Source of the DNA: Lactiplantibacillus songbeiensis
Lineage (GTDB): Bacteria > Bacillota > Bacilli > Lactobacillales > Lactobacillaceae
Length of the DNA: 64,000 bases
Reading direction: 5' to 3'
Assembly: GCF_005405125.1 (NCBI RefSeq)
Contig: NZ_BJDL01000021.1
Span: forward strand, 26,984-90,983
The notes below the pieces were generated by a model. It worked only from the letters and a program-made list of their open reading frames with translations. It was not told where the DNA came from and did no database searches. Every line of letters begins with the position of its first letter. The first letter of the stretch is position 1. Positions 51,391-60,163 of this stretch are shown here, piece by piece. A program made the translations under genes and the position numbers.

Positions 51391-53106
51391 ATGATGAAAA
51401 AATCAACACAGTTAGTTGGGACGATGGCTATTGGGATTTTTCTATGTATGCTTGATACGACCGTCATGAATATTGCCTTGTCAGCGATGCAAACGGGATT
51501 GTCGACTAGCTTATCACAGCTTTCGTGGGCACTTAATCTGTATACGATTTTATTCGCCACATTAACGATTCCATTGGGACGGTTAGCCGATATTTACGGT
51601 CGTAGCCGGATCTACCTATTAGGATTGAGTTTGTTTTTAATTGGCTCACTTAGTTCCGGCTTTGCGGCTAATGTTGGCTGGCTAATTATTGGCCGGGGAA
51701 TTCAAAGCCTGGGAGCAGCCATTGTCTTCCCGGCTAGCATGACGATCGGTATTCAAAGTGTACCGATTGCAAAACGGACTGGCGCTATCGCATTATTAGG
51801 AGTGACACAAGGTTTGGCCGCAGCTTTAGGACCGACAATCGGTGGTGCGGTAACGCAACTATTTGGTTGGCGTGGCATTTTCCTGATCAACGTGCCGTTT
51901 GTCATCCTGTCGTTAGGATTGTGTGCATGGCTGCTTGACTGGCAGCAGCCCCGGTCGAACAAGGAACGCTTAGATATTGGCGGGAGTTTAAGTTCAATGC
52001 TGATGTTATTCAGTTTGACGCTTGTGTTAGTGAAGGGGAATGATTGGGGTTGGACTAGCCTAGCTTGTTTAAGCTTGATTGGTATTAGCGTCTTAGCGCT
52101 AGGGTGTTTTGTGTGGCTGGAAACGCATGTTGTCCAGCCGATGGTGCCATTAACGTTATTTAAGGATCGCCAATTTACTGGCGCGGCCTTAGCAACGGTT
52201 GCTTCCGGACTGTTTATGGTGGCCGTGCTGGTCTTAATGCCGAGTTTCTTTACAAAAGTTCAGGGTAACCATGAATTGATGGCGGCTTTGATGATTACGC
52301 CGGCCTCGCTGATGATCTTCTTATTTTCACCGCTCAGTGGCTTTATTTTGGCAAAAATTGGGCCACGATTAGTCATTCTGACCGGCTCGTTAGCGATTAT
52401 TGTCGGTTACGTCGGGCTCAGTGTGATGAACCCGAATCACTATTGGCAAGTTCTTGTGGCGTTACTGCTAGTTGGGGCTGGTTATGGCATTATTATTGGC
52501 CCAATCACTGTTTTAGCGGCGGGCGATTTTACCGGCAAACTCTTAACTGCATCGCAAAGTGTCATTGGCGTTTTTCGGCAGATTGGAACTTCGTTGGCCG
52601 TCGCCATCTTTGTGGCGGCTTTGTCAACTAACTTAGTAACTGCCAAACATGATATTTGGCATGCTGCCAAAACGGAGGTGGCAACGTTGACTGTCTCGGC
52701 CAAGACCAAGCGCGATACGTTGCAAGCAATCAAAACGCAACTCGCAACTGAAACGGTATCGACAACCACACCGCACCGTTTTATTACGGCGGTCAAGGAA
52801 AACAAGCTCGTGCAAACCACCTATCGATCCCTTTTAAAGCAGCAGCATTTACAAGCAGCGCCCAACAAAGTCAAAACTCAGCTTCATCGCCAAGTTAAGC
52901 AACAAGTGGCCCACAAAGTCACCGCTGAAAATCGGCAATTGGTCGGTGCCGTCGCAGCTGTTAAAGCAACTTCAAAGTCAGCTTTAACCCAGGCTTTTAT
53001 ACAGCCATATCGTGTGGCGATGCCGACAACGTTTGTAATGCTCTTATTGATTGGTTGCTTTAAAAAGCGGCGGGACTATGTGACTAAAATTAACGGGGGT
53101 AACTAA
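51391..53106 (+). CDS. MFS drug efflux transporter, DHA2 (EmrB/QacA) family
   Basis: Proton-driven multidrug exporter of about 571 aa with 14 membrane helices. Motif A is PLGRLADIYGRSRIY, motif D1 near LDTTVMNIALSAM, and motif C ALGPTIGGAV is present. There is a long hydrophilic, Lys/Gln/Thr-rich segment of about 120 aa (around residues 420-540) before the last helix, longer than in QacA, and perhaps an extracellular loop. Start ATG 51391 (or 51394) after AAAGGGGG. It is divergent from a TetR gene that likely represses it, and followed two bases later by a small membrane protein gene. Confidence 0.9.
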   Translation: MMKKSTQLVGTMAIGIFLCMLDTTVMNIALSAMQTGLSTSLSQLSWALNLYTILFATLTIPLGRLADIYGRSRIYLLGLSLFLIGSLSSGFAANVGWLIIGRGIQSLGAAIVFPASMTIGIQSVPIAKRTGAIALLGVTQGLAAALGPTIGGAVTQLFGWRGIFLINVPFVILSLGLCAWLLDWQQPRSNKERLDIGGSLSSMLMLFSLTLVLVKGNDWGWTSLACLSLIGISVLALGCFVWLETHVVQPMVPLTLFKDRQFTGAALATVASGLFMVAVLVLMPSFFTKVQGNHELMAALMITPASLMIFLFSPLSGFILAKIGPRLVILTGSLAIIVGYVGLSVMNPNHYWQVLVALLLVGAGYGIIIGPITVLAAGDFTGKLLTASQSVIGVFRQIGTSLAVAIFVAALSTNLVTAKHDIWHAAKTEVATLTVSAKTKRDTLQAIKTQLATETVSTTTPHRFITAVKENKLVQTTYRSLLKQQHLQAAPNKVKTQLHRQVKQQVAHKVTAENRQLVGAVAAVKATSKSALTQAFIQPYRVAMPTTFVMLLLIGCFKKRRDYVTKINGGN

Positions 53107-53107
53107 T

Positions 53108-53632
53108 TTGCAAAATTTAAATCTAACGAATTGGGTCCTAGCAGGATGGCTAGTTATCGTGATTATTCGCCGGCAACTGGCACCACGGGTGATTCAGTTC
53201 AAAGCAAACTTCTTTATTTTAATTATGCTAATGGGAATGGCCTCGATTGGTGATGCTTTGACTAAGCAACAGGTTACCATTACAAGCAGTCAAGCGGTCA
53301 TTTTTGGGTGTCTCAGTCTGATTAGTGCGGTTGGCTTTGCTTTGTTACGGGCTTGGTCTTACCATTTCTGGGTCAATGATGCCGGATTAGTGATGCGGCA
53401 AGGCAATTGGCTGACATTATTGTGGTGGGTCTTGAGCTTGGTGGGACATCTTGCAGTTGACCAGTTGTGGACGGGGAGTAGTGTCACGTTATTATTGTAC
53501 GTTGGCGTAACCCTCGGTGTTCAACGCGGTTGGGTCTGGTGGTTAGCTCGGCGCACGTATCCCGCAGCACTTAAAGCTAATCAACAATTGCAGACAGAAC
53601 GGCATCAGCGCCGACGTTCACGGGATGACTAA
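53108..53632 (+). CDS. Membrane protein of unknown function, in operon with MFS pump
   Basis: 174 aa with four or five membrane helices and a very basic C-terminal tail (ERHQRRRSRDD). No catalytic motif seen; similar hypothetical proteins carry DUF1453-like topology. The TTG start at 53108 is one base past the MFS stop, with GGGGGT upstream, so it is translationally coupled to the transporter. It may assist or regulate the pump; this is inference from position only. Confidence 0.7.
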   Translation: MQNLNLTNWVLAGWLVIVIIRRQLAPRVIQFKANFFILIMLMGMASIGDALTKQQVTITSSQAVIFGCLSLISAVGFALLRAWSYHFWVNDAGLVMRQGNWLTLLWWVLSLVGHLAVDQLWTGSSVTLLLYVGVTLGVQRGWVWWLARRTYPAALKANQQLQTERHQRRRSRDD

Positions 53633-53642
53633 AATGATGATG

Positions 53643-53708
53643 ACGATGTCACTAATGTCGTATATGCATTTTAAGGTTGACGGTAAGGAATATGACACAT
53701 TTATTTGA
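53643..53708 (+). pseudogene. 3'-terminal relic of a secreted-protein gene
   Basis: The translated segment TMSLMSYMHFKVDGKEYDTFI, then a stop, matches the last residues of the secreted protein at 57989-58780 (TSLVQYTHFKVGGKNYYTLY), and the DNA is clearly similar too. No upstream part of the gene remains. Confidence 0.55.
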
Positions 53709-54085
53709 AACAAAATGAATTTAGAAAGCACTAAACCCAAGCACTCGAAAGTGTTTAAAAAACTAGTATGCTGAAAGTACTAGCTAGTATTTAAATGTTT
53801 GTAGCCAACGTAATTGCCTTACGTTGGTTTTTTTCGGCTTGACGGACTTAAAAACAGCGCCTATAAGCACACGATGAATAATAAAAATATTTTCATACTA
53901 AGTATAACTGGAAAGGTGGTCGTTTCATATCATAATTACGAGGGCCAAGCGAAGCGACACTCTCAGAAAACCTTTTTGTGGTGAATACCGATAAGCCTTA
54001 GTATAACGGCAATCATCAAATAAATTGTTAGCTAAATAGCCAATTCTTTGGTTTACTTAAAGTGGAAACTAAGGAGGAGATAAGG
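53709..54085. other. Intergenic region before the XRE regulator
   Basis: Contains a strong terminator at 53805-53834 and short inverted repeats of the ACTAGTA type near 53762-53790. No ORF supported. Confidence 0.45.
53805..53834 (+). terminator. Intrinsic terminator
   Basis: CCAACGTAA pairs perfectly with TTACGTTGG, 5-base loop, followed by eight T. Confidence 0.85.
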
Positions 54086-54631
54086 ATGGCTGACACAATT
54101 GGCAAAAGAATTAAACAGCAACGAGAAAAGTTAGCATTAACGCAAATGCAAGTTGCCGAAAGACTATATGTCACGCAGCAGACAATCGCCCGTTGGGAGA
54201 GTGATAAACATGTGCCACCGGTTAAGGCGATTCAAGATCTTTCGGACCTTTTCGGTGTTGACGCTGCTTACTTCTTCGGAGAAGATCGAATTATTGCCCA
54301 CAAATTTAATATACTGGCGCTAATTGGCAGTTTGATTGTTAATTTTTTGCTTTTTATCATTGCACTAGTGGTATTGATTCCTTTACAACTTGGTATTTTA
54401 GGATTAGCGATAGCAGGTCTAATCGCCCCCGTCGTTATTCTTTGGCAAAATGCTCAGCAAATTGAACCATTCACCAGCAGTCGATTATTAGCCAGTCTAG
54501 TGATGTTTATTGTGGCGTTAGTGGCATTGCCGATTATCAAGCAACTGCTTATTTATGCTGGCCATCTTTTACGGACCTATTATCGTTATAACTTAAACGA
54601 AATTGTGTATGAGGTGGTACCAAGACAATAG
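54086..54631 (+). CDS. XRE-family HTH regulator with membrane domain
   Basis: 181 aa. An N-terminal Cro/CI helix-turn-helix (IGKRIKQQREKLALTQMQVAE...VTQQTIARWESDKHVPP) is followed by three or four membrane helices, so it is a membrane-tethered transcription factor. Such proteins in lactobacilli often precede ABC exporter genes, as here. ATG 54086 follows AAGGAGGA at 54071-54078. The downstream ABC genes are broken by frameshifts, so this regulator may have lost its target. Confidence 0.85.
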   Translation: MADTIGKRIKQQREKLALTQMQVAERLYVTQQTIARWESDKHVPPVKAIQDLSDLFGVDAAYFFGEDRIIAHKFNILALIGSLIVNFLLFIIALVVLIPLQLGILGLAIAGLIAPVVILWQNAQQIEPFTSSRLLASLVMFIVALVALPIIKQLLIYAGHLLRTYYRYNLNEIVYEVVPRQ

Positions 54632-54720
54632 GTCTGCTAAAGGTGTGGAGGAAATTACCTTTTAAAGGACGGACAACCTTTGGATATAAAAAATTTTGAG
54701 ATTGTTGGAGGATTAAGGTG

Positions 54721-55442
54721 ATGAATGCAAAAGTGATCAATGTACAAGAGCTTTCAAGGAATTTTAGTTTGGGAAAAGGTAAATTCATCAGCGTTCTAAA
54801 AAGCATCTCATTTTTTGCATATGCAAATGAGTTTATCAGTATTGTTGGTCCATCAGGAAGTGGTAAATCGACCTTGCTAAAATGTATGTCAGGACTTTTG
54901 AAGCCGACTCAAGGTTCAATAAAGATTGACGCTATCGATCCATACCGATTGTTGCCATCAAAGACTGCAAGAATGCATCGAACAAAGATTGGTTTTATTT
55001 TCCAGTCGTATAATCTAGTACCCGCTTTACCAGTGTTTGAAAATGTCGTGTTACCGTTGCGCTGTCTGGCAAACAAGTCGATAAAGCAAGTGTTGAACGG
55101 CTGTTAAAAAGCTTGAATTTTACTGCCGAATTGGCTAGTTTTGTGGGGACTTTGTCTGGCGGCGAGCGGCAGAAGGTGGCGATTGCTCGTGTCCTGGTAA
55201 CGCACGCAAAGATTATTTCTGCTGATGAACCTACTGGTGCGGTAGATACGAATTCTAAAAAAATAATTTTTGACCGTTTGCGAAAGCTTGCTGATAATGG
55301 CGCATGTGTAGTCATGGTGACGCATGACGTAGATTTGGTGTCTAAGACCGATAGAGCACTTGTATTAAAGAATGGCCAACTCATAAAGACGTTCATTAAA
55401 CCAAGTGCTTCAGAACTCCTCGAAGAAATAGGAAAAAGGTGA
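54721..55442 (+). pseudogene. ABC transporter ATP-binding protein (LolD/MacB type), frameshifted
   Basis: The first part (54721-55107) has Walker A VGPSGSGKSTLLK and IGFIFQSYNLVPALPVFENV, then leaves frame near 55060-55066 and stops. The remainder continues in the other frame to 55442 with signature LSGGERQKVAIARVL, Walker B KIISADEPTGAVD and switch VMVTHDVD. Adding one base near 55063 would restore LPLRLSGKQVDKAS. All ATPase motifs are present, so the loss is recent or a sequencing artefact. It precedes the matching permease. Confidence 0.85.
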
Positions 55443-55447
55443 GTGGA

Positions 55448-56749
55448 ATGCTAAAGTTAATCATTTGGCAGCTTCGGTATACTTGGAAAGCCTGGGTTGG
55501 GTCGTTAGTTGTTTTGACAGCGGCCGGTTTAGTCTTAGGGTTTACTTTAATTGGCGTCGCCTCCACGATTAGTGCTCATTTAGATTATGGTAACTTTAAT
55601 CCTGTAGGCTTTTTTGCAATGCCAGCCGTTTTTGGCCTAATAACTTTAGTGTTAGTCATAAGTGGTGTGATTAGACTTTTAATCGACAAGTTCAAAGATG
55701 ACTATAAATTGTGGGCGATACTAGGTGCAAATCCGCCACAATTGGCCTTACTGATTGGCAGCCAAATGAGTTTCGCAGGCGTGATAGGCGGGTGCCTAGG
55801 ATATTTTTTGTCATTCCCAATTGTTGATAAATACTACGCGTGGGTAATAACTACTCGTGGAATGCGTGAATTTCCAGCGATTAATATGAAATTACAACTT
55901 GGTTCATTGATTTTAACAATCGTCCTTCTGGGTACTTTTACTGGGACTATCGGATTTATCAATGGAAAGCGACTCTTTTCTAGTGGGCATAACCAGCACA
56001 GCTTAATTAAAAAGCGAAAATTTGAACTGTCTATAATTGGCTGGCTTTGGTGTGTGACGACCTGTGGGAGTTTAATTGGTGTCTATTCACTTTTTTACCG
56101 AAAACCAGAGTACCTGTCAGCATTGTTTGGCAGTCAATCGTTAGAAAACACGTACTCACAGGCTTTACTAGTATTAATTTTCGTGATGATTATGGCAACT
56201 AATGCCTCCGAAAGATTAATATTACCTGTGTTAGTAAAAACTTTGACTGCTATTTTTCCAGCGACCCTTATTAAAACGTTTAAAATTGCCTATTGGCATG
56301 TATTGAGTAAACAAGATCTTTTACGATCAGTGACAGTGCCGCTATTTATTTTTCACTGGTAGCTTCATACTTTATGTATATGATTTTTGATTATTTTGGC
56401 CAATACCATTTCGCTAACAGTCATTTCAAAATCTGAGCGAACGGTTAGTAGTCGTCAATTACAGATTATTGGGTTATCTTTGAAAAATCTTTTACATGAG
56501 AAAGAGGTCGAGGCAGGAATTTATGGTTTGATAGTCTTTGTTCAGGGCGTAATCAGGAATGCCTTGCTTTTTGTGCTAGTTTTGAAAGCGTCATATGCTA
56601 CCCATACGCAGATGTACGATAGTTGGTGGTCAATTGTCAAATGGCCAGCTGTTACAGGTATTATGGTGTTCATTTTTATTCTGATTGTAGATGGCACTTA
56701 TATTTACAAGATTAGTTTATCAAGTTCTCGGCAAACTGAAGCAGACTAA
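55448..56749 (+). pseudogene. ABC transporter permease (FtsX/MacB-like), two indels in T runs
   Basis: The open part to 56362 has helices including VGSLVVLTAAGLVLGFTLI and VFGLITLVLVISGVIRLL; the C-terminal part resumes at 56387 (LIILANTISLTVISK). Between them, 56354-56385 reads sensibly only in another frame (SLVASYFMYMIF). The pattern is one T lost in the run at 56349-56353 and one T gained at 56384-56388. Together with the broken ATPase gene upstream, this transporter is inactive as sequenced. Overlap of the start with the ATPase end shows a former operon. Confidence 0.8.
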
Positions 56750-56833
56750 TCTGTGGGAAAGGAAAAGATGGTCGAAGTAGACCTGAAAGCAAGGGTGAGA
56801 TGATTATTTGAGAAGGATGAGGAAAGTATCCGG

Positions 56834-56878
56834 AATGTCACCATCAATCGTTAATCTATGAAGATTGATGGTGACATT
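56834..56878. repeat. Perfect 16-bp inverted repeat
   Basis: AATGTCACCATCAATC (56834-56849) and its exact reverse complement (56863-56878), 13-base loop. No T run follows. Confidence 0.8.
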
Positions 56879-57237
56879 TACTCCTTAGAATTTTTAGATT
56901 ACTTGGATCATTATGTCACTAAAGTAAACTTTTTCACAATTCTAGATCTACGTATAGAAGAATTGGATAGCCCTAATTTTGTTGATTTTCGAATGCGTGT
57001 GAAACAAAAAAATTCAGTTTTAAATAAACTAGGGAGGATAAGGTTATTTCTTGCAATTTTACTAGAGCACATGTACAGTAATCTATGAAGAACGACTCTT
57101 TTAAAAGTAGGGTATGGTGAGTGGTTCTTGTTGGATGTTTGAGTGTGGCTGGAGGTTGCCATGTTGCCCGGCAGAGGCTTTGTATCTGACCACTAGTCCC
57201 GGCAAGTGACGTCTACTTGTCCGACCCCAATACATAA

Positions 57238-57275
57238 AAAGGTCAGTGCAAAGTTTGCGCTGATCTTTATTTTTT
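57238..57275 (+). terminator. Intrinsic terminator
   Basis: AAAGGTCAGTGCAAA pairs with GCGCTGATCTTT with one or two wobbles, followed by ATTTTTT. Confidence 0.7.
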
Positions 57276-57294
57276 GCCTTAAAGGACGTGAATC

Positions 57295-57857
57295 ATGAAT
57301 GACGAGAGTGCTTTTTATCAAGTAAATAGGTTTAATGACATTGACTACAAAGCAATCCTCGATGATTATCGCAATCATTTTCATGGGAAAGCGGTCTTGA
57401 TAACCACAAATTATAAAAAGCTTTAGGAATTTAGAGTGGTGTTTAATCAGAACGATCTGCCACACTTGATGGGATGGGAAAAAGTGGCAAATGGTAGATC
57501 CAACGCCAAGTACTTAATTAATCAAATAGACGACGAAAAATTCACATTGGCAAGTACTCGTAAACATCACAATTTTGATTCCATCCGTAATCGTCTCTTG
57601 AATTATAACTATCTGCATGATATTTTATTACACAAAATGTCGATTTTTGCATCATGACTAGTAACATAAAGCCTAATCCTTTAAGACTGGACATTGTTTT
57701 CTTAAAGGAATTTCCCGCAGAAGATCTTATCTTGGGGTTGCGTGAGATTCGACCAGGCAGTAGAAAGTTCACACCTACAACACTACACACTGAATCCAAG
57801 CATAATCGTTATGCCAAAAATCGTCGTACTAGCATGAATAGTATTGAATTCTGTTAA
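57295..57857 (+). pseudogene. PBECR4-type nuclease-domain protein, nonsense and frameshift
   Basis: From ATG 57295 (after AAAGGA) the frame reads to a TAG at 57424-57426, reopens (EFRVVFNQNDLPHLMGWEKV, TLASTRKHHNFDSIRNRLLN), and is lost at about 57650. It continues one frame over (NIKPNPLRLDIVFLKEF, RPGSRKFTPTTLHTES) to 57857. The His-rich core and order of motifs resemble the phage-barnase-EndoU-ColicinE5/D-RelE-like (PBECR4) proteins of lactobacilli, predicted toxin-like nucleases often near prophage or mobile DNA. Two independent lesions mean it is dead. Confidence 0.6.
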
Positions 57858-57988
57858 TTTTTTAAAATAGTTTTTAAGTTGAACGATTATGGCCAATAAT
57901 CTCTTTGAACGTTGAGTGTGGCGGTACGACTAGTTAAATCGTGGTATACTTCAATTAAGATTGACCAGTAAATTGAGGGGGATTCAAC

Positions 57989-58780
57989 GTGAAACTAAAA
58001 GGTGTTATTTTAGGAACAGTTGCTTTAGCATTAGGGGTCGTTGGGTTCGGAACAGCCCAGTCAGCGTCAGCCACAGTTATTCATGGCGTAACGGTAGGTT
58101 ACTTTCGGGCGACTAAAACATTTAAAATCAATATTTATGGGACCAATCAAAAAGTGACGATCCCAAAGAACACGGTCGTTCAGGCGGAGGCCAATTATAT
58201 TCCAGTAACGAATCAGGCCGGTCAAACCGTTCAAGTTCAATCGGGCGACATTAACTTTTTGAACTTAAATTATAAATTGCGACAAAATTGGCCGAAAGCG
58301 CATGCGGGTGGTACAGCTAGTTTTAGTGCGACCGCTAGGGTTCATTTGAAACCGATAGCGGCACCAGTGTATATGCCAGTCCAAACGGCGATTGGCTCAC
58401 GTGAAACCGGCAGTGTGCTCACCCGCAAAATGACTCAAACTTGGGGTAAAGACCCATGGTTCACCATCACGACGGACGGCTATGTGGCCCATTTTGCGGC
58501 CCTTAAGAAGTGGAATAGCCGCACGCAGCCAAAGCCAAATAGTTCCGCGAAGATTACCAAGACAAAGTGGACCGGTCGAACTGAGAAAGTCTATTACCGG
58601 CATCACGTTAAAGGGGTCCCTGACAAACGCGTTGCTAAGCGTGGTCAGGCACAATATCGACTGAAACTTGTTCGGCAGAAGAAGCTGACGTCGCATGGCG
58701 CTGGGACGTCATTAGTGCAGTATACGCACTTTAAGGTTGGCGGTAAGAATTATTATACCCTTTATAATATGCCTAATTAA
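57989..58780 (+). CDS. Secreted protein of unknown function
   Basis: 263 aa with a clear signal peptide (KLKGVILGTVALALGVVGFG, cut near ASA, residue about 28). The mature part is strand-rich, basic and Tyr/Lys/Gly-rich (FRATKTFKINIYG, QYTHFKVGGKNYYTLY), like the SLAP/SH3-like surface modules of lactobacilli, without an LPxTG or catalytic motif. It probably stays in the wall through charge. ATG... GTG start at 57989 follows TTGAGGGGG; a TATACT with TG upstream lies near 57950. Terminator follows. A relic of a related gene lies at 53643. Confidence 0.75.
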   Translation: MKLKGVILGTVALALGVVGFGTAQSASATVIHGVTVGYFRATKTFKINIYGTNQKVTIPKNTVVQAEANYIPVTNQAGQTVQVQSGDINFLNLNYKLRQNWPKAHAGGTASFSATARVHLKPIAAPVYMPVQTAIGSRETGSVLTRKMTQTWGKDPWFTITTDGYVAHFAALKKWNSRTQPKPNSSAKITKTKWTGRTEKVYYRHHVKGVPDKRVAKRGQAQYRLKLVRQKKLTSHGAGTSLVQYTHFKVGGKNYYTLYNMPN

Positions 58781-58783
58781 AGT

Positions 58784-58817
58784 TAAGGAGCGGTGGCTAA
58801 AGCCATCGTTCCTTTTT
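58784..58817 (+). terminator. Intrinsic terminator
   Basis: AAGGAGCGGTGGCT pairs with AGCCATCGTTCCTT (two wobbles), followed by TTT. Confidence 0.85.
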
Positions 58818-58825
58818 AGAAACCG

Positions 58826-59089
58826 CTATCCTTTCAGACCACGAGCTTGACGGTCCATGTCTTCTATTACAACATCGAATATTTCTCCTAAAGATCCACA
58901 ATACTGGAGCACTGTCCATGGCTCATTGGTATGAAAATGAATTTTTATTAGCGACTCATCACCAACTGCGATGAGACAATCACCGTTAAAATTAGTTTGA
59001 AAGTAAGTTCTAATTTCGTCCTCATCTAGATTCTGACCATCGATTAAGCATTGTGTATCATATTTGTATTGATTCAAATTTATTCCCAT
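58826..59089 (-). CDS. FakA/Dak2 C-terminal-domain-like fragment
   Basis: 87 aa resembling the internal C-terminal domain of FakA-type fatty-acid kinases (DAK2-like). YDTQCLIDG...DEIRTYFQ matches YCTEFLxxL...FRxxL, and ESLIKIHFHTNEPWTVLQYCGSLGEI matches DELVKVHIHTxxPGxVLxYGxxxGSL. A full FakA is about 550 aa, so this covers only a part. There is no ribosome binding site before ATG 59089, and the start overlaps the promoter of the divergent tetR gene. It may be a truncated remnant or an unusual stand-alone accessory domain; I lean towards a fragment. Confidence 0.55.
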   Translation of the reverse strand: MGINLNQYKYDTQCLIDGQNLDEDEIRTYFQTNFNGDCLIAVGDESLIKIHFHTNEPWTVLQYCGSLGEIFDVVIEDMDRQARGLKG

Positions 59090-59122
59090 ATGCTATAATT
59101 TTAAGTAGATGAGGTGATATGA

Positions 59123-59746
59123 ATGACAAGCAGTACTAAGAAACGAATTGTTGAAACCGCAATCGCGCTTTTTAATGAAAGTGGTTATGAGTCAATTTCT
59201 TTACGTGATATTGCTAAGGCAGCCGGAACGACTATCGGCAATTTGACTTATCATTTTCATCATAAAGAAGATCTATTGGTAGCTATTCAGCAACAAATTG
59301 AGGTAGATTTTCTTAGTTTTGCGGACGATTCTGCGGTAAGCGGGGAGGAAGCACTAAAGGAACTGATTAAAATTTTCAATAAATCTGCGGCATTAAAGAC
59401 GCATAACAAGTTCTTTTTCATGGATTTTGAGTCAATTGTTGGCGATAATCAGACGCTTAGGGCAACCGTGCAGTCGTTTCGCAACCGCTTGTATGTTGCG
59501 TATCAACAGTGCTTTGACAAAATGGTCAAGTTTGACATCTTTCGTCAGGATCTGTCAAAGCAGCAATATGATGAGTTAATACTTGTATTACTGACTATGG
59601 ATTACGCATGGGAGATGAGATATTCGCCTAAATATGAATTTAAACTGGCAGTTGATACGGCGACTTTGAGTATAAATACGATCTATCCATATTTAACGTT
59701 AAAAGGTCGGCAAATTTGTGATGGAATTACTGATGTTAAACACTAA
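59123..59746 (+). CDS. TetR/AcrR family transcriptional regulator
   Basis: 207 aa. The N-terminal HTH ISLRDIAKAAGTTIGNLTYHFHHKEDLL (about residues 25-52) is a textbook TetR DNA-binding domain, and the C-terminal part is helical with an aromatic-rich ligand region. ATG follows GAGGTGAT, and TATAAT lies at 59094-59099. It is followed 44 bases later by an arsR-type gene and the MFS pump, but those have a separate promoter, so its target is not evident. Confidence 0.88.
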   Translation: MTSSTKKRIVETAIALFNESGYESISLRDIAKAAGTTIGNLTYHFHHKEDLLVAIQQQIEVDFLSFADDSAVSGEEALKELIKIFNKSAALKTHNKFFFMDFESIVGDNQTLRATVQSFRNRLYVAYQQCFDKMVKFDIFRQDLSKQQYDELILVLLTMDYAWEMRYSPKYEFKLAVDTATLSINTIYPYLTLKGRQICDGITDVKH

Positions 59747-59790
59747 GTCGAATACTTGCGTAAAATTTTATTTCTAGTAGGATAAAAGAT

Positions 59791-60078
59791 ATGACAAAAC
59801 AAACACATTCAACTGAAGCTAGTATTAACGTATTCAAGGCACTGGCTGATCCAATTCGGTTAGCGATTATCCAGTATTTGAGTCAACATGACCAGGCGCT
59901 TTCTTGTGGAGAGATTGGGCAAGCGATGCAGATTAGTAAGACGTCAGGGTCTTATCATTTTAAGATTTTACAGGAGGCCGGTTTGATTACGGTACGTAAG
60001 GTAGGCCGCGAAAAATTTGTGAAATTAGACCGTGTAACTTTTGATCACTACTTAATACATTTCTGGCAAAACTTATAG
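59791..60078 (+). CDS. ArsR-family winged-helix regulator
   Basis: 95 aa, a single winged helix: FKALADPIRLAIIQYLSQHD, then SCGEIGQAMQISKTSGSYHFKILQEAGLITVRKVGREKFVKL, the ArsR recognition helix and wing. It has one Cys (SCGE) but not the CxCxxC metal site, so it probably senses an organic or redox signal. The start follows AGGATAAAAGAT. A 34-base palindrome (60162-60195) downstream of the promoter of the next gene (MFS) is its likely operator. Confidence 0.87.
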   Translation: MTKQTHSTEASINVFKALADPIRLAIIQYLSQHDQALSCGEIGQAMQISKTSGSYHFKILQEAGLITVRKVGREKFVKLDRVTFDHYLIHFWQNL

Positions 60079-60079
60079 A

Positions 60080-60124
60080 GCGTTAGACCAATGGGGAGGC
60101 AATCATCAAGATTGGCTCTTTTTT
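60080..60124 (+). terminator. Intrinsic terminator after arsR
   Basis: GACCAAT pairs with ATTGGCT(C) at the base of an imperfect stem, followed by six T. Confidence 0.55.
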
Positions 60125-60134
60125 GTTTTAGTCC

Positions 60135-60163
60135 TTGTCAGCGGCTAAGGGCAATGCTATGTT
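60135..60163 (+). promoter_or_regulatory. Promoter of the MFS gene
   Basis: TTGTCA, 17-base spacer, TATGTT; it is followed at once by the palindromic operator. Confidence 0.7.

Larger units (their letters stand above)
56750..57294. other. Non-coding interval rich in hairpins
   Basis: Holds a 16-bp perfect inverted repeat (56834-56878), an 11-bp imperfect hairpin AAGAACGACTC / GAGTGGTTCTT (57085-57128) and a terminator at 57238-57275. An open frame at 56858-57088 starts inside the first hairpin loop and is not annotated. Confidence 0.45.

Noticed and set aside
56858..57088. 76-codon ORF between the ABC relic and the PBECR4 relic
   Set aside because: Its start lies in the loop of a perfect hairpin with no ribosome binding site. 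A vague likeness to RelA/SpoT-type sequence (VKQKNSVLNKL) is too weak to call.
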